A stretch of 64,000 nt of DNA from JBEKIK01 sp963845975 (lineage in GTDB: Bacteria > Planctomycetota > Planctomycetia > Pirellulales > Thermoguttaceae). The notes below the pieces were generated by a model, which saw only the letters and a program-made list of their open reading frames with translations, was not told the origin of the DNA and made no database searches. The stretch lies in contig CAWJUD010000001.1 of NCBI GenBank assembly GCA_963845975.1, forward strand, positions 1,178,001 through 1,242,000. The letters run 5' to 3'. Of this stretch, positions 47,835 through 58,340 are shown one piece after another. Positions within the stretch are counted from its first letter, which is position 1. The number at the start of each line of letters is the position of its first letter. Position numbers and translations under genes: made by a program.

Positions 47835-48324
47835 AGAATGGCCAAAATGCAAATAAGCCCGAACCGAAGCCAAACACTACCATCAAAGCCACCGACTGAC
47901 ACAATACCAAACAGCCAGTATTAGAGCACCCGCCATTGCGGCAAGAACGCGGGCTACGGATCCTTCTACACGCCGGTCGATTCCGATCAGGCGAAGGTCG
48001 AATGGATTCCACATAGGGAAAACTGTACAGCATAAGCCGGCATAAGGAGAAGCCACCTTTACCACCAATAAAACCGCCGATCCATTGACCGTGTTGGCTG
48101 CAAAAGACGCTGCCTCAAAACCAATGACAGGGATGTCAGACAATTCTCCGTTTTAAACACAGCCTATTGGTAGTCAACAAAGGCTACCGTAGTTTACGGT
48201 AGTAATCACTGTTTTCTAATACTTAGTAGGGGTAACTTAGAGGGGGGTTAAAATGCAAAAAATCCCTGTTTTTACGGGGTTTTCGCGTGTTTCGTGGGAA
48301 TCAGAGAAGAGAGCAATTAAGTTT
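47835..48324. other. Intergenic stretch with mobile-element debris
   Basis: No gene is supported. A frame reading KIPVFTGFSRVSWESEK (48253-48350) runs into the tRNA-Asp fragment and may be an integrase tail. Nothing else recognised. Confidence 0.4.
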
Positions 48325-48362
48325 CGACAGTCCGGTACTCTAAGCAATTGAGCTACGCCCCC
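48325..48362 (-). pseudogene. 5' half of a tRNA-Asp(GTC) gene, cut at the anticodon loop
   Basis: On the minus strand GGGGGCGTAGCTCAATTGCT leads through the D arm to CCGGACTGTCGAA, giving anticodon GTC, then stops matching. The 3' anticodon arm, T arm and acceptor strand are missing. The cut in the anticodon loop is a typical crossover place for tyrosine recombinases. Confidence 0.75.
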
Positions 48363-48706
48363 AAAATCATAAAGGGGAACAATTTCGGTTTGTTGGAACA
48401 GCCCGATCCCCCTGCGGTCGGTACCCGGTGCCTCGCACAAACCGAACTTGTCCGCTTTTATCCAAACCAACAAAACATTGAATTATACCATCCGTTTTTT
48501 GGCCCGCAATAAGGTTTGGCAGGCATGTTTTGTGGGGCACAATTCCCCCCGTCGTCTGCATCGCTCCCCCATACGATTACCCGGTTTTTTCCGGTAATTT
48601 GCACCAAGTTTGCATCCCCTCGCCCTGGCCCGATATAAAATATCCTAGAGGACCAATAACTGGCTTGATCTGGCTTAAAGCCCTTTGGACATATATGATC
48701 TTGAGT

Positions 48707-50754
48707 ATGAAAATTCCTCCTTATTACATCGCATGTCCTCTTTTTTTTGCGGGAATCCTCATTTCCGCGGCTGGGAATCCACTCCGTGCAGCCGACGTCC
48801 CGCCCTCAAAATCACCGGCCGCCATGCCCGCGGGCGAAAAACCCGATAACCTCCCTCACCCTAACCCTCTCCCGACCACTAAAGCGGTGCCCGGAGAGGG
48901 GACATTAAAAGACATTCCCGCTGCCCAGGCCAAGGATGCCGCCCAGCAGGCGCAGATCGACAAATTGATCGAGCAACTGGGCGACAAGGATTATTATGTC
49001 CGCCAGCGCGCCCAAAACGAATTGGCGCGCCTGAGCTTCGACGCCTTCGACGCCCTTACGGCCGCCACCACTAACGACGATTTGGAAATCGCCTCCCGGG
49101 CGAAATACCTTTTGCGATTGATGCGCGTGGAGTGGACTGCCAAAAACGATCCGCCAGAAGTAAAGAATTTGTTAAAAGATTACGAACGCCTGCCGGAAGA
49201 TGCACGCCAGGACCGCATGCACCGCTTGGCCGTCATGCCCGAGGGCAAGGGCCTGATGGCCCTGTGCCGATTGATTCGATTCGAAAAATCGGACGCCCTT
49301 TCGAAAATAGGGGCAATCGAACTTTTGCAATCCACTTCCGGCCGCGATCCGCCCAAAGGCCCCAGGGCCGAGACCATCCGCAAGCTTTTTGAAAAAAGCG
49401 GGCGTACGTCGGCCACCTGGGTACTTGCCTGGCTCAAACTGGCCGACGACCCGCAAACCATAACTCAATGGAATAAGCCGATCCAAGCCGAGATTTCGCT
49501 TTTGCAGCGCTCGCCCGGGGAAACCAGCCGCGAAATTGTTGTGGCTTTGATTCATTATCAAGTCGCCTGGCTGAAAAAACAGGACCAAACCCAAGAGGCC
49601 GCGGCCGCCATGCGCCGCCTCATTGATTTGGAAGACAAAGGCGATTTGGAAACGCTTTCCGAATTGCTCGATTGGCTGGTGGAACAAAAAGCCTGGAAAT
49701 TGGTCGACGAATTAGCGGCGCGTTATACCTCCCGCTTCGAAAGCGAACCCATGCTGCTGTACATCCTGGCCCAGGCTCAAAAAGAGCAAGGCGAGGCCGC
49801 AAAGGCCGAACAGACCGCGCACCGGGCGTTTGGGCTTAATGCCAGCCGCGAGGAAATGAGTCTGCTCAACCGCTATATCCCCCTGAATTTAATGAATATA
49901 TATCGTAATGCGGCCGTCGGCCGCGAGGAAATGAAACTCCTCAACCGTTACCTGATCGCGCAGCGCCTTATCCAGCGCGGGCTGTTCGATTGGGCGAAGC
50001 GCGAATTGGAATACGTCATCGCCCAGGGCCGCCCCACGGACGTCACCACTATCAATGTCCAATGGAGCCTGTCGGAAATGTTTCACGATCAAGGCGATGA
50101 CATGGCGGCCGCCAATGTGCTGGATGCCATGCTCAAATTAGTGGACGCAAAGACCTACACCGTTCTGCCCAGCCGCATCACCTCGGTCCTTCAACGCTTT
50201 TACTTGTTCCGCAACAAGTCGCCGGATAAGATGATCGAGCGCACTATTGCCGAGGTCCGGCGCGCAAATACTTCTTGCAGGCCTGCCACTGGGAGGCCGC
50301 CGGCGATCAGGCCAAACGCCGCGAATGCCTGGTAAACGCCCTGGACCTGGAACCCGGCGATATCGACGTGCTCATAGCCTGCTACCGCTTGCCCGATCAA
50401 ACCCCCCAGTACCGAAAAAAAATCATGGATCTGATCCGCCAGGCGGTCGAGGATATTCGCGTGGAGATCGCCGCCGAACCGGATAACGCCGAATACTACA
50501 ATCAATTCGCCTGGCTTATAGCCAACACCGAGGGAGACCTCGATGAGGCCTTGAAATACTCGCAAAAATCCCTGGAACTCTCCCCCGACAACGGCGGTTT
50601 ACACGACACTTTGGCGCGCGTGTATTACGCCAAGGGCGATTACGAAAACGCCTTCAAAAATCAACAGCACGCCGCCGAACTGGAACCCCATTCAGGTCTG
50701 ATCGCCAAACAATTGGAGTTGTTCAAAAAGGCCCGCGAAGAACACAAGAAATAG
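48707..50754 (+). CDS. Exported TPR protein with N-terminal HEAT-like region, frameshifted
   Basis: About 682 residues. The signal peptide is MKIPPYYIACPLFFAGILIS. A Pro-rich linker contains a repeat-derived insertion (PHPNPLP..PGEG, 48850-48902). A helical region follows (LIEQLGDKDYYVRQRAQNEL, LARLSFDAFDALTAAT) resembling HEAT repeats, then many TPR-like helices (LAQAQKEQGEAAKAEQTAHR, ALKYSQKSLELSPDNGGLHD, VYYAKGDYENAFKNQQHAAE). Continuity breaks near 50265, where CGGCGCGCAAATAC needs one more C to give RRAKYFLQACHWEA. Probably a periplasmic scaffold. No enzymatic motif seen. Confidence 0.75.
48850..48902. repeat. Dispersed palindromic repeat inside a coding sequence
   Basis: CCCTCACCCTAACCCTCTCC with a later GGAGAGGGG arm: a common bacterial extragenic palindrome that here lies in frame in the TPR gene and encodes PHPNPLP..PGEG. 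Confidence 0.7.
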
Positions 50755-50766
50755 GGAATACCCATC

Positions 50767-50782
50767 AAACCGCTTGCGGTTT
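50767..50782. repeat. AAACCGC..GCGGTTT palindrome, copy 2
   Basis: Arms AAACCGC / GCGGTTT with centre TT, followed by CGCAATAC. It lies 12 nt after the TPR gene. Confidence 0.7.
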
Positions 50783-50829
50783 CGCAATACACGACATACA
50801 GATTATTTTCAAAATAAAATATCCGATTT

Positions 50830-50877
50830 ATTTATTGCAAATTGGACATTGCAAAATGCCAATTGCAAATTTAAAAC
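50830..50877. repeat. ATTGCAAA-type short repeats
   Basis: Three partly diverged copies of ATTGCAAA directly upstream of the hydrolase gene, the same word as upstream of kdsA. Confidence 0.55.
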
Positions 50878-50890
50878 AATAATGGCATAC

Positions 50891-51688
50891 ATGAAAACTT
50901 TTTCTATTAACGGAACAAATCTATCGTTTATCGATCGCGGCGCCGGAACTGCGCTCTTGTTCGTGCACGGCTTTCCCTTGGACCACACTATGTGGAAAGG
51001 ACAAATCGAAGCTCTGTCGGCCCGGTATCGCGTGATAGCACCCGATTTGCGCGGTTTCGGTCAAAGCGGCGTTAGCGACTGCGTGGTAAGGATGGAGCAG
51101 TTTGCCGAGGATCTGGTCGCCCTGATTGATTTTTTAGGAATCGATAAGGTGGTACTCTGCGGCTTGTCGATGGGCGGATACATCGCCCTGGAATTCTGGA
51201 ATTGGTATGCCCAGCGCTTGCAAGGCTTGGTCCTCTGCGACACTCGCGCCGTCAACGACGCGCCGGAGGCCGCCGCCGGGCGTCTGGCCTTGGCCCAACG
51301 CGTGACAAAAGAAGGCGCGCACGGGGTGGCCGATTCCATGATTCCCAAACTTTTCGCCCCCATCACCCTGCAAAAGCAGCCAGATTTGGTGGAAAAGATA
51401 AAGCAGGTCATCGATCACACCGATCCGCGCGGCATTGCCGCCGCCGCACGAGGCATGGCCCAGCGCGCCGACTTCACCGCCGAATTGCCCCGCATCCGCT
51501 GTCCCGCGTTGCTCATAGTCGGCGAAAGTGACGCGGTCACTCCCGTCGCCGAAATGCAAGCCATTTCCCAGGCCGTCCCCAATGCCGAATTTAAAATAAT
51601 ACCGCAAGCCGGACACATGGCCCCGCTCGAGCAGCCGGCTGACGTAAACGCGGTAATCGAGCGTTTTCTATGGCAGAATCGAATGTGA
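50891..51688 (+). CDS. Alpha/beta hydrolase
   Basis: 265 residues from MKTFSINGTNLSFIDRG; ATG 50882 is an alternative and no strong ribosome site is present. Features: LLFVHGFPLDHTMWKGQ (oxyanion loop HG), VIAPDLRGFGQSG, nucleophile elbow LCGLSMGGYIALEF (Ser), acid in LIVGESDAVTPV (Asp) and IPQAGHMAPLEQPA (His). This is the 3-oxoadipate enol-lactonase/esterase-like subgroup. Substrate unknown. The sequence upstream is rich in short ATTGCAAA words. Confidence 0.9.
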   Translation: MKTFSINGTNLSFIDRGAGTALLFVHGFPLDHTMWKGQIEALSARYRVIAPDLRGFGQSGVSDCVVRMEQFAEDLVALIDFLGIDKVVLCGLSMGGYIALEFWNWYAQRLQGLVLCDTRAVNDAPEAAAGRLALAQRVTKEGAHGVADSMIPKLFAPITLQKQPDLVEKIKQVIDHTDPRGIAAAARGMAQRADFTAELPRIRCPALLIVGESDAVTPVAEMQAISQAVPNAEFKIIPQAGHMAPLEQPADVNAVIERFLWQNRM

Positions 51689-51738
51689 TTTGGGAGATCC
51701 CCAAAAGGGCCCTGTTCGCCCAGCCTCAGAGTGCGAAA

Positions 51739-51803
51739 CACCAGCCCGAAGCGCAAGTGAGGGCAAACTGTTTGCCTTCCCTCGCTTGCGCTTCGGGCTA
51801 GTG
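51739..51803. repeat. Long inverted repeat (AGCCCGAAGCGCAAG type)
   Basis: Arms of about 29 and 33 nt (51739-51767, 51771-51803) starting CACCAGCCCGAAGCGCAAG and pairing with the reverse copy ending GGGCTAGTG; loop CTG. It is a dispersed palindrome type, between convergent genes where it may also terminate both transcripts. Confidence 0.75.
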
Positions 51804-51839
51804 TAATTCTTGAATAATCCTGGTTAGCCCCTGGATTTG

Positions 51840-52328
51840 TCAAAACAGCGGCTTTTTTCCCAGCTTCCGCCGGATGGGTATGAATTGGCCGGAGTGCATC
51901 AGCCAATGGTTCCCCAAAATCGTAAGCACCGAGGCCACGGTCGGGGCGTACTCGCGCATCGATTCCGGGCCGGGCTGATCCAGAGTGTTTTCCGGCGTGG
52001 CGTCGATGGCTTTCAGGCTCGCCTCCTTCATCTTTTCCGCCAAGGCCAGATATTCCGCCTTGGCGGCAAACTTTTTGGGATCGTCCGACCGGGAAGTCTC
52101 GGCCGTGTATGCCTCCGCAAAGCCGGCGGGCAAATCGGGCGCCGGATGCCCAAGTCCCTTTAGCATGTGCTGCGTGCTGCTGATCATGTGCCCCATTTGC
52201 CAGGCGATATGATTGCTGCCCGGCACCGAGCGGACCAACAGTTCGGCATCGGATAAATCGCTTACATAAGACTTTGTCATCATGTGGCCGAATTCCACCA
52301 CTTCTCGGAGAATATTTTTTGCAGTCAT
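51840..52328 (-). CDS. DinB-like four-helix-bundle protein
   Basis: 162 residues from MTAKNILREVVEFGHMMTKS, with GGAG upstream. DinB-superfamily layout: metal-ligand His in the pattern SNHIAWQMGHMISSTQHML and the last-helix NHWLMHSGQFIPIRRKLGKK. These proteins bind a divalent metal in a helix bundle and include thiol transferases and DNA-damage-induced proteins. The specific role is unknown. A longer frame upstream covers the palindrome at 52367 and is not likely translated. Confidence 0.8.
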   Translation of the reverse strand: MTAKNILREVVEFGHMMTKSYVSDLSDAELLVRSVPGSNHIAWQMGHMISSTQHMLKGLGHPAPDLPAGFAEAYTAETSRSDDPKKFAAKAEYLALAEKMKEASLKAIDATPENTLDQPGPESMREYAPTVASVLTILGNHWLMHSGQFIPIRRKLGKKPLF

Positions 52329-52366
52329 GGACCATGCTCCTCGCATAAAAAAATTGATACTCAAAA

Positions 52367-52382
52367 AAACCGCTTGCGGTTT
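52367..52382. repeat. AAACCGC..GCGGTTT palindrome, copy 3
   Basis: Arms AAACCGC / GCGGTTT with centre TT, followed by TGCACAC, just upstream of the DinB-like gene. Confidence 0.7.
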
Positions 52383-52416
52383 TGCACACACGTCAAAAAA
52401 GCATATAACAAAAGCG

Positions 52417-53804
52417 TCAACAACTAACGTGCATCAGCGCCGCCCTGCGCCGTTTGGATTTGTTGTAACTTTTCACGGCCTTGGGATTGGGAAGGATTTT
52501 GAATTTAATCGAACGCAGGTCAAGGAACCGCCGGGCGTCTTCACCCAGTTCCACTTGGCCGTATTTGCCCGCCCCGATAAACAAAATCTCCGGTCCGCCC
52601 TTGCACACTATTTCCAATTCCCCGGCGCATATCTTATGCGGAGAACCGGGGGCGTCTTGGGCCGGGATTTCCTCGCGTTTCTTCGTCTTGCCGTTGACGG
52701 TTATGTAGATGTCGTCTTTGTACTCTTTATCCTCCACGGCAATCGCCCCTTCCTTGCACGCGTTGATTTGCGGATAGATCGGCCTGATGCGATAACGCTT
52801 TTTAAAGGGGTTGCGCCCTGCCCTCAGCCGCGCCTCCGCCACCGCCCCCAGCAGCACCGCGTCGTCGCCCAGCGCGGACAGTAAGATTCCGCCGCCCTCC
52901 CGGCGCCAAGCAGGGGATCTTCGCCCACGATGCGCTGGACAATCGGCATGATATAGTCCGCGCAGGCTTCGATCAGGCCGCCGCCGAGTACGATCACATC
53001 GGGATCTATCAGGTGCCGGACGTTCAAACAAGCATAGCCCAGCACTTCCGACGCCCGGCGGACCGCCTCGGATACCAATTCGTCCGAGGCTTCCAGTGCC
53101 TTGCGGATCATGCCGCTGCGGATGACGCTCAAATCGCCGCCGGCCAGTTCGGCGATCAGGCTATTGCGCCCCGCGCCTATCGCCTCGCGGATATTGCGTT
53201 CGATGGCCGTGCGGCTGGCCAGGGCTTCCAGGCAGCCCAGGTTTCCGCAGCCGCATTTCGGCCCGCCTATTTGCATGATCATGTGTCCGATTTCCCCGGC
53301 CGACTCCCGCCGCCCGCGCCAAAGTTTGCCCCGCAACACCAAACCGCTGCCGATGCCGGTGCCCACGCAAATGTAAAGCGTACTTTTCGATTTTCGCGCC
53401 GAGCCCAGCCAGGTCTCGCCCAGCGCACCCAGATTCCCGTCATTGCCCAGCGTGATCGGGATCTTGAATCGCTCTTGCAAGAGCGGGCCCAACGCAACGC
53501 CGCCAAGACACAAGTTCGGCGTGATCGCCACATATCCCCTTTTCGGATCGACCACGCCGGGCACGGCGATGCCGACGGCCGTGAGGTCGTCGCTTTCGAT
53601 GCCGGCTTTTTCCATCACGTCTTCGATGGCTTTTTCGATCGCCGCGACGACCGCCTCTGGATTGTTATCGCGCGGCGTGAGCGTTTTTTCGCTGCGTAGA
53701 ATCAGCCCCGACTCGTCGACCAGAGCGGCCAGGATATTGGTCCCCCCGATATCCATCGCTATATACAAGCCATCCGCTTCACGTGATTTTTTTGCCGACT
53801 TCAT
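52417..53804 (-). CDS. ROK family kinase fused to an Mth938-like domain, frameshifted
   Basis: About 463 residues when one base is restored near 52905 (GGCGCCGGGAGG, where GGCGCCCGGGAGG keeps frame). The ROK part (to about residue 330) has AMDIGGTNILAALVDESG, VGIAVPGVVDPKRG, LGNDGNLGALGE, VGTGIGSGLV and the zinc motif GHMIMQIGGPKCGCGNLGCL. The C-terminal part, KICAGELEIVCKGGPEILFI then GAGKYGQVELGEDARRFLDL and IKFKILPNPKAVKSYN, matches the Mth938/NDUFAF3-like domain. The fusion is unusual; a sugar kinase or regulator role with a second binding domain is inferred. The start is at 53804 with GGAGGA upstream. Confidence 0.8.
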
Positions 53805-54034
53805 AAGCATTCCTCCCGCTCAACCGACGCAATTTTGCCGGACTTAGACGTTGGAATTGTACCAGGCAAGGAAAGCGAATTCCAGTATTGGCATAAAGAA
53901 AAGGAGCGGTAACGAAATAAGCTGGCCGAATCAGGAGACCGGACATTCTTGTCCGGCCATAAACAGATCGGGAGGGCAAATATTTTTGCCTGTTTTTTCA
54001 AGCCGGATAAAGAAGTCCACCCTCCTGAATCGGC
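53805..54034. other. Intergenic region with several hairpins
   Basis: CCGGACA / TGTCCGG (53939-53956) is a perfect 7-bp hairpin. GGCAAA-TATT-TTTGCC followed by TGTTTTTT (53975-53998) looks like an intrinsic terminator on the plus strand although no plus-strand gene lies upstream within 2 kb. GCCGAATCAGGA near 53923 and a reverse copy near 54025 enclose both. Confidence 0.5.
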
Positions 54035-57000
54035 TTAACTTCTCCTTCGCGCGGCAAAAAGGGCTGCCAACGCGGCAATGCCCAGCAGCGCCAAGGCGCT
54101 GGGTTCGGGGACCGGGTGGATTGTCAGGTTTTCTTTGACGATGCCGCCGGATATCGCCGCAATAACGAATTTCGCGCCCGCGCCGACGGTCAACGCGTTC
54201 ACATTTACAGAGCCGGCGGTCAATACCGTGCTCGCACCGTCGACTTCCAACTTGCCTGCGCCGGAAATGGAGCTGAGCGTTGTGCTTAGTTTGTTATTGA
54301 TCTTCAATACCCCGGCATTGACGGCGGTGGCGCCGCTGTAGGAAACCGCGCCGTCGAGTTCCAGAATGCCTGAACCGCTCTTGCTCAGACCGCCGGAACC
54401 GCCGTTGCCGAAGACGCCTTTGCTCACGGTAATATTGTTTGCCTGGGTGTCGAGCGTGGCGCCGCCGGCTTGAAATGTTATGGCGCGATTATCGAAAGAA
54501 GGATCGAACGCCGCGTCGAACTGCAATCCGCCCCCGTTGAAGTTCAGCGCGGCGACATTGCCCAGGTTGCCTAGGCCGGCGGCCTTGATCAAACCGCCCT
54601 TGAAATCGACCGCACCGCTAAAGGTATTGGTGCCGGTAAGAGTGAACGTGCCCGTGCCCATCTTGGTCAGCGAACCGCCGCTGGTGCTGGTGATCGTTCC
54701 GGCAAAGGTGGTCGAGGTGTTATCCCCAGTGGTCAACGTGCCGCCGCCGAGCATCACTTCACTGCCGGCCGCGCCCGAAAGCGAGGCGATGGTCTGCCAA
54801 ATCCCGTTGGCATCCAATTTTGCGCCGCTTGCGGTAAGGTTGACTGCCGTGGCGGTCGGCAGAGTGGCCCCTGAAGCAAGCTGCAAAGTGCCGGCGTTGA
54901 TGACAGTTGAACCTTTGAAATTGGGCGATGCGGAAAGAATAAGAATGCCCGAGCCGCGCTTGGTCAAGCCGCCGTCGCCGCCGTTGCCGATCGAATGGCC
55001 CAATGTGATGTTGTTGGTTTGGGTGTCCAGTATTGCGCCTCCGCTCAGGAAGGTCATAGTTTTCACCGAAGGATCAAACACCGCGTCGAACTGCAATCCG
55101 CCGCCATTGAAGTTCAACATGCCGCCGGTGCCCAGGTTGTTCGAGGCCGCGGCCTTGATCAAACCGGCGTTGAAATTCACCGCGCCGGTAAAGGTATTTG
55201 CGGCGGTAAGGATAAGCGTGCCTGTGCCAATCTTGGTCAATCCGCCGCCGCCGCCATTGCCGATCGGATGGGCCAAAGTAACAGTGTATCCCTGCGTATC
55301 AAGTTCGGCGTCTCCTTGGAAAGACATCGTTCGCAGCGATGGATCAAACGCGCTGTTGAACTGCAATCCGCCCCCGTTAAAGTCCAATTCGCCGCCGGCG
55401 CCCAGGTTATTTATGTTTGTGGCATTTATCAAACCGTTAGTGAAATTCACGGGACCGGTGAAAGTGTTTGCGCCGGTGAGCGTCAAGGTATAACTGCCCA
55501 ATTTGTTAAGACCCTGGATTCCTCCGATGACGCTGCCATAGGTGAAATTCCTCAGGGCGGTGTCGATGCCCAGGAAACTGCCCTTGTTAAAGGTGGCATT
55601 TTTTAGTAGGGCGACGATTTCCGACACGCCCCATTCACTTGTCGCGTCCCCGGCCCGCACGGCCAACGTGGCCCCGGGATCCACTGAAATCTTGCCCGAC
55701 GCGTTGTACCCTGGCAGGGACGCCGATTTGTCGGCCGTCAGCGTGCCGGCGCCTACTTCCGTATATCCGCTGTAGGTGTTGGTGCCTGTAAGCAGCAAGG
55801 CGTTATTGCCTACTTTGCCGAAACTCAGGCTACCTACCAAAGTGCTGCCATAGGAGAAATCGCCGTCGCTGGTGTCGACGGCCAGGAAAGCGCCGCTGAT
55901 GAAAAGCGCTTTACTTTGCAAGGCGTTGATTTCCGGCTCGACCCACTCGCCCGTGGGGCCCCGGCTTTAACAATTAGTGCCCCATTGGAGTTTACTGTAA
56001 CCTTGCCCAGCACGTTGTATCCGGGCAGCGACGCCGCCTTGAGAGCCACGAGATTGCCCTGGTTTACTTGCGTGTTTCCGGCATAAGTGTTCACGCCCGT
56101 GAGTGTCAAGTCGCCAGTGCCCGTTTTGGTCAGCGAACCGCCGCTGGTGCTGGTGATGTTACCGTCGAATGTATATGTGTAGTTGCCGGTGGTTAAGGCG
56201 CCTCCGCCGAGTTTCACTTCGCTGCCTGCCACGCCCGACATCATGGCAATAGATTGCGAATTCCCGTTGAAGTCTAATTTAGCGGTGGCCGAGTTTAGAT
56301 TTACGGCCGTGTTGGCCGGCAAAGTCACCCCGGATCCCGGGACGCCGAGTTGCAGAGTTCCGTTGTTTATAATGGTGGCCCCCTTGTAATTGGGCGATGC
56401 CGAAAGGGTAAGCATGCCCGAGCCTTGCTTTGTCAAGCCGCCTGCTCCGCCGTTGCCGATCGAATGGGCCAGAACTATGCTTTTATCCTGCGTGTCGAGG
56501 ATGCCTCTTCCGGTTTGAAAAGTAATCGTCCGTACCGACGGATCAAAAACTGCGTCGAACTGCAATGAGCCGCCGTTGAAGTTCAACGCGGCGCCGTTGC
56601 CAAGGCTGTTGAGGGAGGCGACCTTGAGCGTACCGCCGTTAAAGCTCACGGGACCGGTGAAGGTGTTGGCCCCCGTAAGCATCAACGTATTGGCGCCCGC
56701 TTTGGCCACGCCCAGGGTTCCCCCAATAACACTGCCGTAAGAATAAGGGCCGCTTGTGGTATCAAAGCCCAGCATGCTGCCGGCATTAAAGCCTACGTTG
56801 TTTCTCAGGGTATCGATATCCGAGGCTGCCCATTCGCCCGTCGCGGCCCCTACTCGAACAGCCAGAATTCCGCCCTCATCCACCGTGATCTTGCCCGACG
56901 TATTGTAACCCGGCAGCGATGCGGTATTGAGAGCAGTCAGCGTGCCGCTGTTTACCAGCGTGTTGCCGGCATAAGTATTGGCGCCGGAAAGGAGCAGAGT

Positions 57001-58053
57001 TCCGGTGCCAGTCACCCCCAATTTGCCGGCCCCGCTGATTGCGCCGGATACGGTAAGCGTCCCATTGACGCTGAAAACAGTATTGCTGTTAAAAATCATC
57101 GAGGCGCTAATGGTCTGGTTGCCCAAACCGTTTACGGTGGCGGTTTTGCCATTGTTGTCCAATGTCAGGCTTTTCCCCCCAGTGCTCCGAATCGTGGTGC
57201 TTGTAAACGGGGTAAAGTAGATATTACCGACCGTCCTGTTGGCGGATCCCAGATCAATCACGTTGTTTGCCGAAGCCTGGCTGCCTATGCTCAGATTGAC
57301 CCCTGCGGCATTGGGGACGCTGGTCCCGGAGCCCCAATTGGCAAGCGTGCCCCAGTCGGTCGGGGCGGAAGAGGCGCCGCCTTTCCAGGCCACGGTGGAA
57401 ATGACGTTTGTGCTCAAGACGGTGACGAAAATAGACCCGCCAGGAAGAGGCACTTTGCTGAAGGGATGGCCCAATGTCCCGTTCGGATCGTAAAGGGAAT
57501 TGATGTTATAAGTCGGTATTTGGTTGACTGCATCGATTAACGTCATCCCCTCGCCAGCCACCTGCCCAAAGACAGCGTAACCATCGTTAGTTTGCGATTT
57601 GTCTAAATACACGTTATCGGCAACGTTAACGTACCACTGGCTGGTAGCACTGTTGGGATCGCCTGTCCTAGCCATGGCAATGGTGCCTCGAACGTTGGAA
57701 AGCTGTGATTCATTCTGGATTGTGCCGTAGGTTGCTATCGGATTGAGCGCCGTAACCACGTTGTTGGTTACCTGCAATTTGAATCCCCCTCCTTGTATGA
57801 TTTGCGGATTTTGTGCATCGCCGATTTCATTACGGTGGATGATTGTGTTGTTGTATGCGTTGTTGTTGACGTACTTGAGGAAGTTGGCGACGGTGGTTGG
57901 AGTTTCTTCGTCGAAAAGTTGAATTTGATAACTGCTGATCTGGTCGCCGAATATCCCGTTCACATAGCCATTCAGGTTGACTTGCACCACGGTATCGGCC
58001 TGCACCGCGCATGTCATCACGAGAACAACTAAAATTCCAGCGAACAGGCGCAA
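54035..58053 (-). CDS. Secreted cyclophilin fused to autotransporter-type beta repeats with PEP-CTERM anchor, frameshifted
   Basis: About 1340 residues when corrected. The signal peptide is MRLFAGILVVLVMTCAVQAD. A cyclophilin-type peptidyl-prolyl isomerase domain follows (to about 215): VANFLKYVNNNAYNNTIIHR, IIQGGGFKL, GTIAMARTGDPNSATSQWYV and YAVFGQVAGEGMTLIDAV. The rest is a long run of autotransporter-associated beta-strand repeats (LTGANTFTG, GGLTKxGxGxL, LNFNGG(G/S)LQFD). The C-terminus VPEPSALALLGIAALAALFA followed by ARRRS is a PEP-CTERM sorting signal. The frame changes near 55960. Another slip near 58060 would let it start at the ATG at 58075 (MNNV), which has a better ribosome site than the TTG at 58053. 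Confidence 0.85.
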
Positions 58054-58340
58054 AAAGGGCCGGCACGTTATTCATAGTTGTTTCCTATCCAAAAAAGCCA
58101 TACGTGCACACATTCATGGGAGGCCAAGATATTGTAAACGACTCCCCAGACTATACTTTCGATTATAATTGATAAGCAAACCCAGTCAATTATTTTGGGG
58201 ATTCCACCCGCCCTTGTGCCAAAAAACGTGCATATTCATGCTAAAAATGCCCCTGGAGATGCTTCCAGACAAGGTTTCCGGGCAATCCCAGCCCCTGCCC
58301 CCCTGTTCACTGCCTCCGTCGCCCGTCCCCTGGAAAAAAA

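Noticed and set aside
54480..55493. Plus-strand 337-codon frame over the beta-repeat gene
   Set aside because: Repetitive Pro/Val-rich antisense of the beta repeats; no start context.
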